Made by a program: the position numbers and the translations under genes
The notes under the pieces: model-generated
What the model saw: the letters and a program-made list of their open reading frames with translations, nothing else
What the model was told of the DNA's origin: nothing
Database searches by the model: none
From: Qipengyuania flavescens
GTDB taxonomy: Bacteria > Pseudomonadota > Alphaproteobacteria > Sphingomonadales > Sphingomonadaceae
Assembly (NCBI RefSeq): GCF_029688735.1
Contig: NZ_JARULD010000004.1
Location: 1 to 64,000, forward strand
Reading direction: 5' to 3'
DNA: 64,000 nt
Shown here: positions 46,909 to 56,500 of the stretch, piece by piece
Position numbering within the stretch: position 1 is the stretch's first letter
Layout of the letters: every line of letters begins with the position of its first letter

Positions 46909-47406
46909 TCAAGCGGGGCGGAAGTCCATCGCGACGCCGTTGATGCAGTGCCGCTTGCCGGTCGGCTTGGGGCCGTCGTTGAAGATGTGTCCCAAATGCC
47001 CGCCGCAGTCGGCGCAATGCACTTCGGTGCGCGGATAGCCGATCTTGTAATCGGTGCTGGTGCCGACCGCGCCCTTGTCGATCGGGGCCCAGAAGCTCGG
47101 CCAGCCGGTGCCGGATTCGAACTTGGTTTTCGACGAATAGAGCCGGTTGCCACATCCGGCGCAGGTGAAGGTACCGGCGCGCTTTTCGTCGTTGAGCGGC
47201 GAGGAATAGGGCCGCTCGGTCGAGGCATTGCGCAGCACGGCGAATTCGCTCTTGGTCAGCTTCTTGCGCCACTCCGCCTCGCTCAGCCTGACCGGGAAGG
47301 TCTTCGCCTCGGCCCGGCCAGACCCGCATGCGGCGAGCGCAGCGAAGCTGGCGGAGGCGCCGATCCAGCCGAGAAAGCCGCGGCGGGTGGGTACGGTCTT
47401 GGTCAT
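46909..47406 (-). CDS. msrB: Peptide-methionine (R)-S-oxide reductase, Tat-exported
   Basis: 165 residues from ATG 47406; upstream Met codons lengthen the N-terminus without need. A twin-arginine signal (TRRGFLGWIG) with LAAC at the end suggests a Tat-exported lipoprotein. The MsrB domain has two CxxC zinc pairs (CAGC, CADC), GTGWPSFWAPI and the catalytic HCINGVAMDF. It repairs methionine-R-sulfoxide outside the cytoplasm and complements the exported MsrA encoded at 34463-35143. Confidence 0.93.
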   Translation of the reverse strand: MTKTVPTRRGFLGWIGASASFAALAACGSGRAEAKTFPVRLSEAEWRKKLTKSEFAVLRNASTERPYSSPLNDEKRAGTFTCAGCGNRLYSSKTKFESGTGWPSFWAPIDKGAVGTSTDYKIGYPRTEVHCADCGGHLGHIFNDGPKPTGKRHCINGVAMDFRPA

Positions 47407-47496
47407 CGTGTCTGCTTCCATGATGCGGGGAGGATAGCGCACCGCATCTGAACTACGCTTGAAAGCTGCTTCAGGTTACAAGCGCGGGCATCGAGC

Positions 47497-48837
47497 TTAG
47501 AACTCGGTGACCTCGACCTCGAGCTTGCGGAAGCCGTGCACGAAATTCGCCCGCACGCGCTCGATGTCGCCGGCAACATGCACGCGGATGCGGCGCTTGT
47601 GTAGCTCCTCCAGCAGGATCCGCAGCTGCAGCTCTGCCAGCCGCGCACCGACGCAGCGGTGGATGCCGTAACCGAAAGCGATGTGCCGCCGCGCATTCTC
47701 GCGCGTCAGGTCCAGCTTGTCGGGGTTCTCGAACACCTCCTCGTCGCGATTGGCGCTGAGATACCAGAGCACGACCTTGTCGCCCTTCTTGATCGTCTGG
47801 CCGAACACTTCGGTATCCTCGGTGCAGGTGCGGCGCATATGGGCCAGCGGGGTCTGCATGCGAAGCATTTCCTGAACCGCATTGGGGATCACATCGGGGT
47901 TCTGTTCGAACAGCTTGCGCTGGTCGGGATTCTTGTCGAGCTGGTAAACGAAACCGCTCATCGAATTGCGGGTCGTGTCGTTGCCGCCGACGATGAGAAG
48001 GACGAGATTGCCCATGAATTCCTCGGGGCTCATCTGGTTCATCGCAGGCGAGTGGATCATCATTGAGATAAGATCGTCGCCCGGTTCCTTGTCATGCGTG
48101 CGCTCGACCCACAGCGACTGGAAGTACGCGCCCATTTCTCGTAAGAACCCCCAGCGCATTTCGTCGAGTTCGCGCACGCTGGCGAGTTCGGTATCGCCCG
48201 ACCAATCGGACCAGAAGGTCAGCAGGCGGCGGTCCTCCCAAGGGAAACCGAAGAGGATGGCAAGCATGCCGGTGGTGAGCTCGATCGAGACCTTGTCGAC
48301 CCAGTCGAACACCTCGCCGCGGGGCAGGCTATCGAGCAATTCGCCGGTGCGCTGGCGGATCTCGGGTTCCATCTCTGACATGCCGCTCGGAGTGAATTTC
48401 GGGGCGACGGTGCGCCGCTGGCCGGTATGCTGCGGACGGTCCATGGCGATGAACATCGGCAATTCCCGGCGCCCCTCAATACCGGACGCCGCCAGCTCTT
48501 CTTCCGTCAAGCGGTTGAGGATGGTAATCCCGCCATGCTCCCAGCTGGATGAGAACACATCCGGCAGGGCCTCGATATGCTGGATCGCCTTATGGCCGAC
48601 CACCGCCCAGTACGGGCCGAAGGGGCTTTCGGGAATGTAATGCAGTGGCCCCGCTTCGCGCATTTCGCGAAAGATCGGGTGCCAGGTGTTTTCGGCATAG
48701 ATGTCGCTGCGGCTGACATCCCATTTGTGCGGATGCTGGAGGCGCTGCTCCGGATGGTCTTCGAAATGCTTCTTCAGCGCATCGTAGGCAGTCGGCTCGG
48801 AGCGGACTTCGGGGCGGGTGACAGCGGCAGTAGCCAT
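47497..48837 (-). CDS. Cytochrome P450, CYP153-like
   Basis: 446 residues from ATG 48837. Haem loop FGYGIHRCVG, K-helix ExxR (EMLR), and the I-helix VGGNDTTRNSMSG, a wording typical of CYP153 alkane and fatty-acid terminal hydroxylases, as are TWHPIFREMREAGPLHYI and SPFGPYW. Soluble class I enzyme; it needs ferredoxin and ferredoxin reductase. A reductase candidate lies at 52262-53494, but no [2Fe-2S] ferredoxin gene is in the window. Confidence 0.88.
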   Translation of the reverse strand: MATAAVTRPEVRSEPTAYDALKKHFEDHPEQRLQHPHKWDVSRSDIYAENTWHPIFREMREAGPLHYIPESPFGPYWAVVGHKAIQHIEALPDVFSSSWEHGGITILNRLTEEELAASGIEGRRELPMFIAMDRPQHTGQRRTVAPKFTPSGMSEMEPEIRQRTGELLDSLPRGEVFDWVDKVSIELTTGMLAILFGFPWEDRRLLTFWSDWSGDTELASVRELDEMRWGFLREMGAYFQSLWVERTHDKEPGDDLISMMIHSPAMNQMSPEEFMGNLVLLIVGGNDTTRNSMSGFVYQLDKNPDQRKLFEQNPDVIPNAVQEMLRMQTPLAHMRRTCTEDTEVFGQTIKKGDKVVLWYLSANRDEEVFENPDKLDLTRENARRHIAFGYGIHRCVGARLAELQLRILLEELHKRRIRVHVAGDIERVRANFVHGFRKLEVEVTEF

Positions 48838-48984
48838 GGTTCTCTCCTCGTCGGAGCGACTCTGCGATGCGGTCGCTCTCTTCGTTTCGCATCCTGCCCT
48901 AACTGACATTGGTGTCAACAGTGCGTTGCGAATCGGAACCTATCTATTGCAGAAATCGGCGTTGCGCTTGTCGGGATGCGACAG

Positions 48985-50193
48985 TCAGGCGGTTTTTGTC
49001 CCGCCGACGTGCCCTTTCACCGCGCGTCCCGCCTTGCCGGATTTCATCACCCGGCGCTTGAACAGCAGCGCACCGAAGCGGACGAACAGCACGACGCAAA
49101 GGGCCTGCCACACCAGCGCCAGCCCATGCGGCCACAATGCATCCGACAGGGCGGCGCGGGCGAGCATGGCGAAGGGCGAGGACAGCGGAAAGATCGCCGC
49201 GGTCAGTTCCAGCGGAGAGCCGGGCGTGGTGATTGCGGCGGCGGCCAGGAAGAACACCAACAGCTGCATCATGGTGACCGGCATGGACAGCGTCTGCACC
49301 TCGCGCACGGTCGCCGCCATCCCGCCGATCGTCAGGAACAGCGAACCGAGCAGCAGGTAGCCCATCGCGAAATAGGCGATGCCGAGTGCGATGAACGCCG
49401 GCCAGCCCAGCGCGGGCTCGGGCAGTTGCGGCAATTGGTTGCCGAGCAGCAGGGCGGCAACTCCGCCGAAGCTCGCCCAGACTGCGATGCCGACAAAGCT
49501 TACGCCGAGCATGGCGAAGAGCTTGCCGAGGAACACCGCGTCCATCGGGATGGCCGCGGCGAGGACTTCGATGACCTTGTTGGCCTTTTCCTCGACCAGG
49601 TTGGACAGCACCATCCCGGCCAGCAGCATCATCAGCAGGAACAGGATCAGCTGGCCTGCCTGCGCGGTGCGGATGCGTTCGCTGCGCGAAGTAGCGGCGC
49701 TGGAGGCGACCGGCTCGCTTGCGATCTCCGGAAAACTGCTGGGCGAACTGCCGTTGGCTGTCGCCGCCAGCAGGGCGACGGGGCCGCGCCAGCGTTCGAT
49801 CTGGTCTTCGGGTGCCACGACTACAGGCGCGTCCAGCGTTCCCGTCACGACCGCAGCGAAATTCGTACCTTTGCGCTTCAATATGTCTGCGGGAGGCTCG
49901 CCGCTCGCATCGGGAACCAGCCGCGGCAGATAGCCGATCTGGTCGGAAAGCGCGCCCGAGGCGGTCTGGAGCGCCGCCGTGTCGGCCTCGCTCATCGCGA
50001 CTGCCACGAGGTTGGTCGCCACGTCGCGCTGGACCTGGCCGCCGATGCCGCCTGCCAGCGCGCCGATGACCAGCGGGAACAGCGGGCCGAGCAGGAAGAA
50101 GAAGAACGCGCGGCTGAACAGGATCGCGCGGAAATCGCGCCGGGCGACCACGCGCGCAGCTTCGAACAGCGAGAGGCGGGTTGTATCGCTCAT
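48985..50193 (-). CDS. ABC-2 type exporter permease (NatB-like)
   Basis: 402 residues. One transmembrane helix near the N-terminus (FFFFLLGPLFPLVIGALAGG), a large periplasmic loop of about 150 residues, then five or six helices after residue 230, with LVEEKANKVIEVLAAAIPMDA, the ABC-2 signature of the NatB group. Its start overlaps the end of the ATPase gene by four bases. Substrate unknown; NatAB homologues are linked to sodium or drug export. Confidence 0.87.
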   Translation of the reverse strand: MSDTTRLSLFEAARVVARRDFRAILFSRAFFFFLLGPLFPLVIGALAGGIGGQVQRDVATNLVAVAMSEADTAALQTASGALSDQIGYLPRLVPDASGEPPADILKRKGTNFAAVVTGTLDAPVVVAPEDQIERWRGPVALLAATANGSSPSSFPEIASEPVASSAATSRSERIRTAQAGQLILFLLMMLLAGMVLSNLVEEKANKVIEVLAAAIPMDAVFLGKLFAMLGVSFVGIAVWASFGGVAALLLGNQLPQLPEPALGWPAFIALGIAYFAMGYLLLGSLFLTIGGMAATVREVQTLSMPVTMMQLLVFFLAAAAITTPGSPLELTAAIFPLSSPFAMLARAALSDALWPHGLALVWQALCVVLFVRFGALLFKRRVMKSGKAGRAVKGHVGGTKTA

Positions 50194-51191
50194 CGGCCAG
50201 TCTCCAGCGCGTTGTCTTCTGCCAGCGCGCGGGCTGCGGCCTCACCGGCGATTTCGACGAAAGCGTCGTGCAGCCCGGCACGCTCGATCGAGAGCGAGAG
50301 AATGCCCGCGCCGCCGTCGATCAGGCGCTTGAGCAGCGTTTCGATCCCGCTGTCGGGAACCGGGAAGTACCAGAAGTGATTGCCGCCCGCTTTCGCGTCG
50401 TGGCGCGCATCGCCCGGCAGGGCGGAGCGCCAGTCGCCGCTGTCGACCTTCGTTTCGAGCCGCACTTGCGCCGGGATCCGGTCGCGCGCCGCGTCGACCG
50501 ATCCGGCATAGGGCACCTTGCCGCCCGCGATGATCGCGACCTCGTCGCACAGGCGTTCGGCGTGGTGGATGACGTGAGTCGAAAAGATCACCGTGGTCCC
50601 GCTCTGCGCCAGTTCGCGGATCATCACCTCCAGCTTGCCCTGGTTGATCGCATCGAGCCCGCTGAAGGGTTCGTCGAATACCACCAGCTTCGGGCGGTGC
50701 ACCAGCGTGCCGAGCAATTGCACGGTCTGCGCCATGCCCTTGGACAGCTGGCGGATCTGGCGGTCCACCGCATGGCCGAGGCCGTGACGCTCGAGCAGCT
50801 CGCGCCCGCGCGCCTTGCCCTCGTCCAGCGGCAGCCCGCGCAGAGCGCCGAGGAAGGCGATGGCCTCGTCGCATTTCATCGCCGGATAGAGGCCGCGTTC
50901 CTCTGGCAGGTAGCCGATCAGCTTGGCGACCTCGTGCGGGCGGTCGTGGCCGAACACACGGCGCACGCCCTCGTCCGGGTCGATGATGCCCAGCAGCATG
51001 CGCAGCGTGGTCGTCTTGCCCGCGCCATTCGGGCCGAGGATGCCGTAGATCGCGCCTTCGGGTACGGAGATGTCCACCCCGTCCACCGCCAGCGTGTCGT
51101 CGAAGCGCTTGACGAGGCCCCGCGCCTCGATGGCGAGTTTCGCCGCGGGGTCTGCAGGGGGTCGCGTCATGAAGCCGGTCTCGGTAAGCAT
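50190..51191 (-). CDS. ABC transporter ATP-binding protein (NatA-like)
   Basis: 333 residues; a second in-frame ATG at 51170 is equally possible. Walker A GPNGAGKTTT, signature LSKGMAQTVQLLG and Walker B LVVFDEPFSGLD are present, and a C-terminal extension of about 100 residues follows as in NatA. It powers the permease encoded immediately downstream. QueG is divergent on the other side. Confidence 0.88.
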   Translation of the reverse strand: MLTETGFMTRPPADPAAKLAIEARGLVKRFDDTLAVDGVDISVPEGAIYGILGPNGAGKTTTLRMLLGIIDPDEGVRRVFGHDRPHEVAKLIGYLPEERGLYPAMKCDEAIAFLGALRGLPLDEGKARGRELLERHGLGHAVDRQIRQLSKGMAQTVQLLGTLVHRPKLVVFDEPFSGLDAINQGKLEVMIRELAQSGTTVIFSTHVIHHAERLCDEVAIIAGGKVPYAGSVDAARDRIPAQVRLETKVDSGDWRSALPGDARHDAKAGGNHFWYFPVPDSGIETLLKRLIDGGAGILSLSIERAGLHDAFVEIAGEAAARALAEDNALETGR

Positions 51192-51228
51192 CGTGTCAAT
51201 CTAGTCCTCGCCAGTGAACGGAGCATAG

Positions 51229-52284
51229 GTGACCGGGGTTAATTCGCAGTTGCAGGCGGACTTGCGCGAGGAAGCGGCGCGGCTGGGCTTCGTCGCCTGC
51301 GGCTTTACTTCGGCCGCGCCCGATCCTGTCCGCGCCGAGCGGCTGGGGGATTTCCTGGGCGAAGGCCGCCATGGCTCTATGGAATGGATGGAGGCGCGAA
51401 AAACCCAGCGCGCATCGCCACAGGGGCTCTGGCCCGAAGCGCGGAGCGTGATCGCGCTCGGCATGAGCTACGCGCCCGACGGCGACCCGCTGGCGCTGGA
51501 AAGCGAGCCGGAAAAGGCACGGATTTCGGTCTATGCGCAGGGGCGCGACTATCACGATGTGGTCAAGAAGGCGCTGAAAGCACTTGCCCGCTGGCTGATC
51601 GCGCGGGAGCCGGAGAGCGAGCTCAAGGTCTTCGTCGACACCGCGCCGGTGATGGAAAAGCCGCTGGGCGAGGCGGCGGGAATCGGCTGGCAGGGCAAGC
51701 ACACCAACCTGGTCAGCCGCGAGCACGGCAGCTGGCTGTTCCTCGGCGCGATCTATTCGACTCTGCAATTTGAGCCCGACGAGCCGCATGCCGACCGCTG
51801 CGGCAATTGCCGCGCCTGCCAGGATGCATGCCCGACCGATGCTTTTCCGAGTCCGTACCGTCTCGATGCGCGGCGCTGCATTTCCTACCTCACCATCGAG
51901 CACAAGGGGCCGATCCCGGAGGAATTCCGGACCGCGCTCGGCAATCGTATCTACGGCTGCGACGACTGCCTTGCCGTCTGCCCGTGGAACAAGTTCGCCG
52001 ATGCCGCGCACCGACATCTCAAGCTCGCCCCGCGCAAGGAGCTGATCGCGCCGGATCTCGCGCGCTTCCTGCAATTCGATGATGTAAGCTTCCGCCAGTT
52101 CTTTTCCGGATCGCCGATCAAGCGGATCGGGCGGGATCGCTTCGTGCGCAACTGCCTCTATGCTGCGGGTAATAGCGGCCAGGCGGCGCTGATGCCGATG
52201 GTGCAAGCTCTGACCGACGATCCCGACCCGGCGGTGGCCGACGCTGCGCGCTGGGCGCTGGTCAGCTTGACGCCATCTCCTTGA
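51229..52284 (+). CDS. queG: Epoxyqueuosine reductase
   Basis: 351 residues from a GTG. It reduces epoxyqueuosine to queuosine in tRNA using cobalamin and two [4Fe-4S] clusters. The cluster motifs are [12 protein letters not shown] and [11 protein letters not shown] with CISY between; the cobalamin domain shows GAIYSTLQF and VDTAPVMEK. The last 23 bases overlap the convergent flavoprotein gene. Confidence 0.93.
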   Translation: MTGVNSQLQADLREEAARLGFVACGFTSAAPDPVRAERLGDFLGEGRHGSMEWMEARKTQRASPQGLWPEARSVIALGMSYAPDGDPLALESEPEKARISVYAQGRDYHDVVKKALKALARWLIAREPESELKVFVDTAPVMEKPLGEAAGIGWQGKHTNLVSREHGSWLFLGAIYSTLQFEPDEPHADRCGNCRACQDACPTDAFPSPYRLDARRCISYLTIEHKGPIPEEFRTALGNRIYGCDDCLAVCPWNKFADAAHRHLKLAPRKELIAPDLARFLQFDDVSFRQFFSGSPIKRIGRDRFVRNCLYAAGNSGQAALMPMVQALTDDPDPAVADAARWALVSLTPSP

Positions 52285-53494
52285 GCTGCGTCTCGCTATC
52301 GGCGAGCAGCTCCGGATCGATCTGCGCGCGGTCGACCACCAGCTTGCGACCCTGCACGTAATCCTTGACGGAGTTCACGCAGTCGAGCGCAGTTACGCGG
52401 CCCTCTTTCAGATAGACCACGCTGAATTTCGATGCTGCCGGATCGCCGCGCAGTACGGTGCTGTCGTAGCCGTTGGAGATGCCGACAGTCTGGAGCTTCA
52501 AATCGTACTGGTTGGACCAGAACCATGGCACCGCGTTGTAGTCCTGCTTGTCGCCCATGATCGCCTTGGCGGCACAGCTTGCCATGTCGTTGGCATTCTG
52601 CACCGATTCCAGCCGCAGCACGGCGTTGTCGGCGAAGGGGTTGGCATGGCTGGCGCAGTCGCCGATCGCATAGATGTCGTCGATCGTCGTGCGGCAGAAG
52701 CTGTCGACATCCACGCCGTTGCTGCCCGCCGCGCCGGCCGCGATCAGCGGACCGACGGAGGGAACGATGCCGATGCCGACCAGCACCACGTCGCAGGCGA
52801 TCCGTTCGCCATCGGCAGTGACGACTTCGCCGGCCTTGCCGTCCTGCACCTCGATCCGCTCGACCGCGGTGTCCAGCCGCAGGTCGACACCTTGCGCGCG
52901 GTGATACTCGGCATAGAAATCCGACAGTTCCGGACCCGCGACGCGCGCCAATACGCGGTCGAGCATCTCGAGCACGGTGACTTCGCAGCCCAGTTTGCGC
53001 AGGACGGCCGCCGCTTCCAGCCCGATATAACCCGCACCGACGATGACTGCGCGCCGCGCCCCGCCGTCGATCTCGGCCTTCAGCGCATCCACGTCGCGCC
53101 GCGTGCGGACATAATGGATGCCCACCGCGTCGCAGCCGGGGCAGGAGAGCCGCCGTGCGTCGCCGCCACCGGCCCAAATCAGCTTGCGGTAGGTTACCGC
53201 GCTGTCGTCCGACAGCGAAAGCTCGTGCCGCACCGGGTCGATTTCGTTGACGTTGCAGCCCAGCCGCAGGTCGATATTCTTTTCGGCCCAGAATTTCTCG
53301 GGCCGGATCATGATCCGCTCGAACGGCTTGTCGCCGGCGAGATATTCCTTCGACAGGGGCGGGCGCTCGTAGGGTGGATTGCGGTCGCGGCTGACCATGA
53401 GGATGCTGTCCTCATGGCCGTTCTGGCGCAAGGCGATCGCGGCCTGGGCACCGCCGTGCCCCGAACCCACTATGACGACGTCGTAATGCTCCAT
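52262..53494 (-). CDS. FAD-dependent ferredoxin/rubredoxin reductase-like protein
   Basis: 410 residues. FAD motif [21 protein letters not shown] at the N-terminus, [15 protein letters not shown], an NAD motif [15 protein letters not shown], and a second FAD contact [14 protein letters not shown]. This is the putidaredoxin-reductase family, which passes electrons from NADH to a ferredoxin for P450s or dioxygenases. It could serve the CYP153-like P450 4 kb away on the same strand, though the two are separated by other genes. Confidence 0.9.
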   Translation of the reverse strand: MEHYDVVIVGSGHGGAQAAIALRQNGHEDSILMVSRDRNPPYERPPLSKEYLAGDKPFERIMIRPEKFWAEKNIDLRLGCNVNEIDPVRHELSLSDDSAVTYRKLIWAGGGDARRLSCPGCDAVGIHYVRTRRDVDALKAEIDGGARRAVIVGAGYIGLEAAAVLRKLGCEVTVLEMLDRVLARVAGPELSDFYAEYHRAQGVDLRLDTAVERIEVQDGKAGEVVTADGERIACDVVLVGIGIVPSVGPLIAAGAAGSNGVDVDSFCRTTIDDIYAIGDCASHANPFADNAVLRLESVQNANDMASCAAKAIMGDKQDYNAVPWFWSNQYDLKLQTVGISNGYDSTVLRGDPAASKFSVVYLKEGRVTALDCVNSVKDYVQGRKLVVDRAQIDPELLADSETQLKEMASS

Positions 53495-53551
53495 CGGCGC
53501 TGTGGCTGGCGGGAAAACGCCTGCCGGTCAAGCGTAGCGGCGCCAGGGCCG

Positions 53552-56500
53552 CTACCGCCCCAGAAGGTTGCGCGCCATGCTGGCCACCTGGGCGAGCATG
53601 GCCGGGGCGACCGGCGACTGCGCCTGCGCGCGGGCGATCATCGTGCGGAACCCGCGCACCGCCACATCCTGTTCGTCGGCCCATTTTTCCACCGTGCCGG
53701 GCATGTCCTTCTTGGCATCCTTGCGGCGCGAGAGGCGGCGCAGCAATTCCAGCCGCATCTGCTGGAAATCGCGGGCGAGGCCCGACACGAGCAAGCGCTC
53801 CCAGACGTCCGACGGGCTCATCATCGCGGCGGTGGACTGCGCCCAGTCGAGGCCTAGACGGCGCCCGATCTCGGTGAATCCGAGCGTCAGGCCCTTCGGC
53901 TCGATACCCGTATCGCTGGCCAGCTGGGCCAGGCCGACCGAACCGTCGAGGTCGTAGAGATGGCTCACCCGGGCGGCGAATTTCTCCGGCGCTCCCGCTT
54001 CGGTCAACTGCGCCTCGAGACGCGCGGATTGCTGGCGCGATTCGGCCGAGAGGAGCTGGTCGGTCGCTTCTGCCAGCACGCGAACGCCCTTGCCCAGCTC
54101 GGCGACCAGTGCGCTCGGATCGACCTTGCCCGACGCGCTGCGCAGCACGTCGGACATGAGATTGCCGACCGCTGCGGCGAGCCGGTCGAACAGCGTCAGG
54201 CGCGCCTGTTCCGACATGTCTGCCACGTCGATTTGCGCCCACAATTCCTCGAGCCCGAACAGTTCCTCGCAGGCCACGAAGGCAGCGGCGACCTGCGACA
54301 GCTCGACGCCCTCTTCCTCGGCCAGTTCGAAGGGATGGATCGTGCCCAGCCGATTGACGATCTGGTTGGCCAGCTTGGTCGCGATGATCTCGCGGCGCAG
54401 CCGGTGGCCCGCGATCTGCGCCTTGAACTTCTTTCGCATCGGCTCGGGGAAGGCTTCGAACAGCGTGCTTTCGAGCAGCTTGTCGTCGGGCAGGTCGCTA
54501 TCCTCGATGGCCGCCTGCAGCACCAGTTTGGTGGACGAAAGCAGCACGGCAAGCTCCGGACGGGTCAGCCCCTGCCCGTCGGCCGCGCGGCGGAGCAGTG
54601 TCTGGTCGTCGGCCAGCCCTTCGGTTCGCCGGTCGAGATTGCCGCCCGCTTCCAGCGTTTCGATGATGTGCCGCTGCGATGCCATGGCGCGGTCGCCGCC
54701 GATCTCGGCAATGGAAAGCGCGAGCGCCTGGAGGCGATTGTCTTCCAGCACGAGGTCGGCGACCTCTTCGGTCATCGATTCGAGCAGTTCGACGCGCTTG
54801 GGTTCCGAAAGCTTGCCCGCGCGCTTGGCGGCAGCGAGCGCGATCTTGATATTGACCTCGTTGTCCGAGCAATCGACCCCGGCCGAATTGTCGATGAAGT
54901 CGGTATTGCTGCGCCCGCCGATGTGGGCGAATTCGATTCGTCCCGCCTGCGTGATGCCGAGGTTCGCGCCTTCGCCGATCACCTTGGCGCGCAGTTCTCG
55001 CCCGTCGACGCGCAGCGCATCGTTGGCCGGATCGCCGACCTGCACGTTGTTCTCGTGCGTGGCCTTGACGTAGGTGCCGATGCCGCCGAACCAGATCAGG
55101 TCGACCGGCGCTTTCAGAATTGCGCTTATCAAAGCATCGGGTTCGATCTCGTCCTGTTCGATGTCGAGCTTGGCCTGCATCGTCTTCGACAGTTTGATAC
55201 TCTTCGCGTCGCGCGGGAAAACTCCGCCGCCGCGGGAGATCAGGTCGCTGTCGTAATCTTCCCAGCTCGATCGCGGCAGGTCGAACAGGCGCTTCCTCTC
55301 CTTCCAGCTTTTCGCCGGATCGGGATCGGGGTCGAGGAAGATGTGCCGGTGGTCGAAGGCGGCCACGAGCTTGATCGCCTTGGAGAGCAGCATCCCGTTG
55401 CCGAACACGTCGCCCGACATGTCGCCGCAACCGACGACCTCGATGGGCTCGCTCTGCACGTCGACACCCATTTCGAGGAAATGCCGCTGGACCGATACCC
55501 AGGCGCCGCGGGCGGTGATACCCATCGCCTTGTGGTCGTAACCCTTGGACCCGCCGCTGGCGAAGGCATCGTCGAGCCAGAAGTCCCGGCTTTCCGCGAT
55601 GGCGTTTGCCACGTCGGAGAAGGTCGCCGTGCCCTTGTCGGCAGCGACGACGAAATACGGGTCCTCGCCATCGGTGATGACCACGTCCTCGGGATGCACG
55701 ACCGTGTCGTTCACGATATTGTCGGTGACCGACAGCAGCGTGCGGATGAAAATCTCGTAGCTGGCGCGCCCTTCCAGCGCCCAGCCCTCGCGGTCGATAG
55801 CGGGGTTGGGCAGCTGCTTGGGATAGAAACCGCCTTTCGCGCCGGTCGGCACGATCACCGCGTTCTTCACGCGCTGCGCCTTCATCAGGCCGAGGATTTC
55901 GGTGCGGAAGTCGTCGCGCCGGTCGGACCAGCGCAGGCCGCCGCGCGCCACCGGGCCGGCGCGCAGATGGATGCCTTCGATGCGGCGCGAATAGACGAAG
56001 ATCTCGCGATAGGGAATCGGCTTGGGCAGGCCCGGCACGCGGGCACTGTCGATCTTGAAGCCGAGAGCCTCGCCTGCCGCCGGAGCGAAGGCATTGGTCC
56101 GCAGGATCGCGTCGATCAGCGAATTGTAGAGCCGAAGCAGGCGGTCGTCGTTGATCGCCTTTACCTTGGACAGGCCGCGCTTGATCGCGGCGCGCGCATC
56201 CTCGATCGCCTGTTCGCGACCGCTGCCGAAATCGGGATCGTGCCGAGCGGTGAAGAGCGCCACCAGGGCGCGGGTCACATCGGGTGCGGCGGCCAGCGCA
56301 TCGACCACCGTGTAGATGGTGAAGCCCATGCCGACCTGCCGCAAATAGCGGTAGAAGGCCCGCAGCCAGTTGGCCTCGCGCGCCGACAATCCGGCTTCGG
56401 GCACGAGCCGGTTGAAGACATCGTTCTCCGCTTCGCCGTTCAGCACGGCGGCAATGGCTTCCTCGATCGCGTCGGCACGCTCTACCAGCGCGGCAGGATC

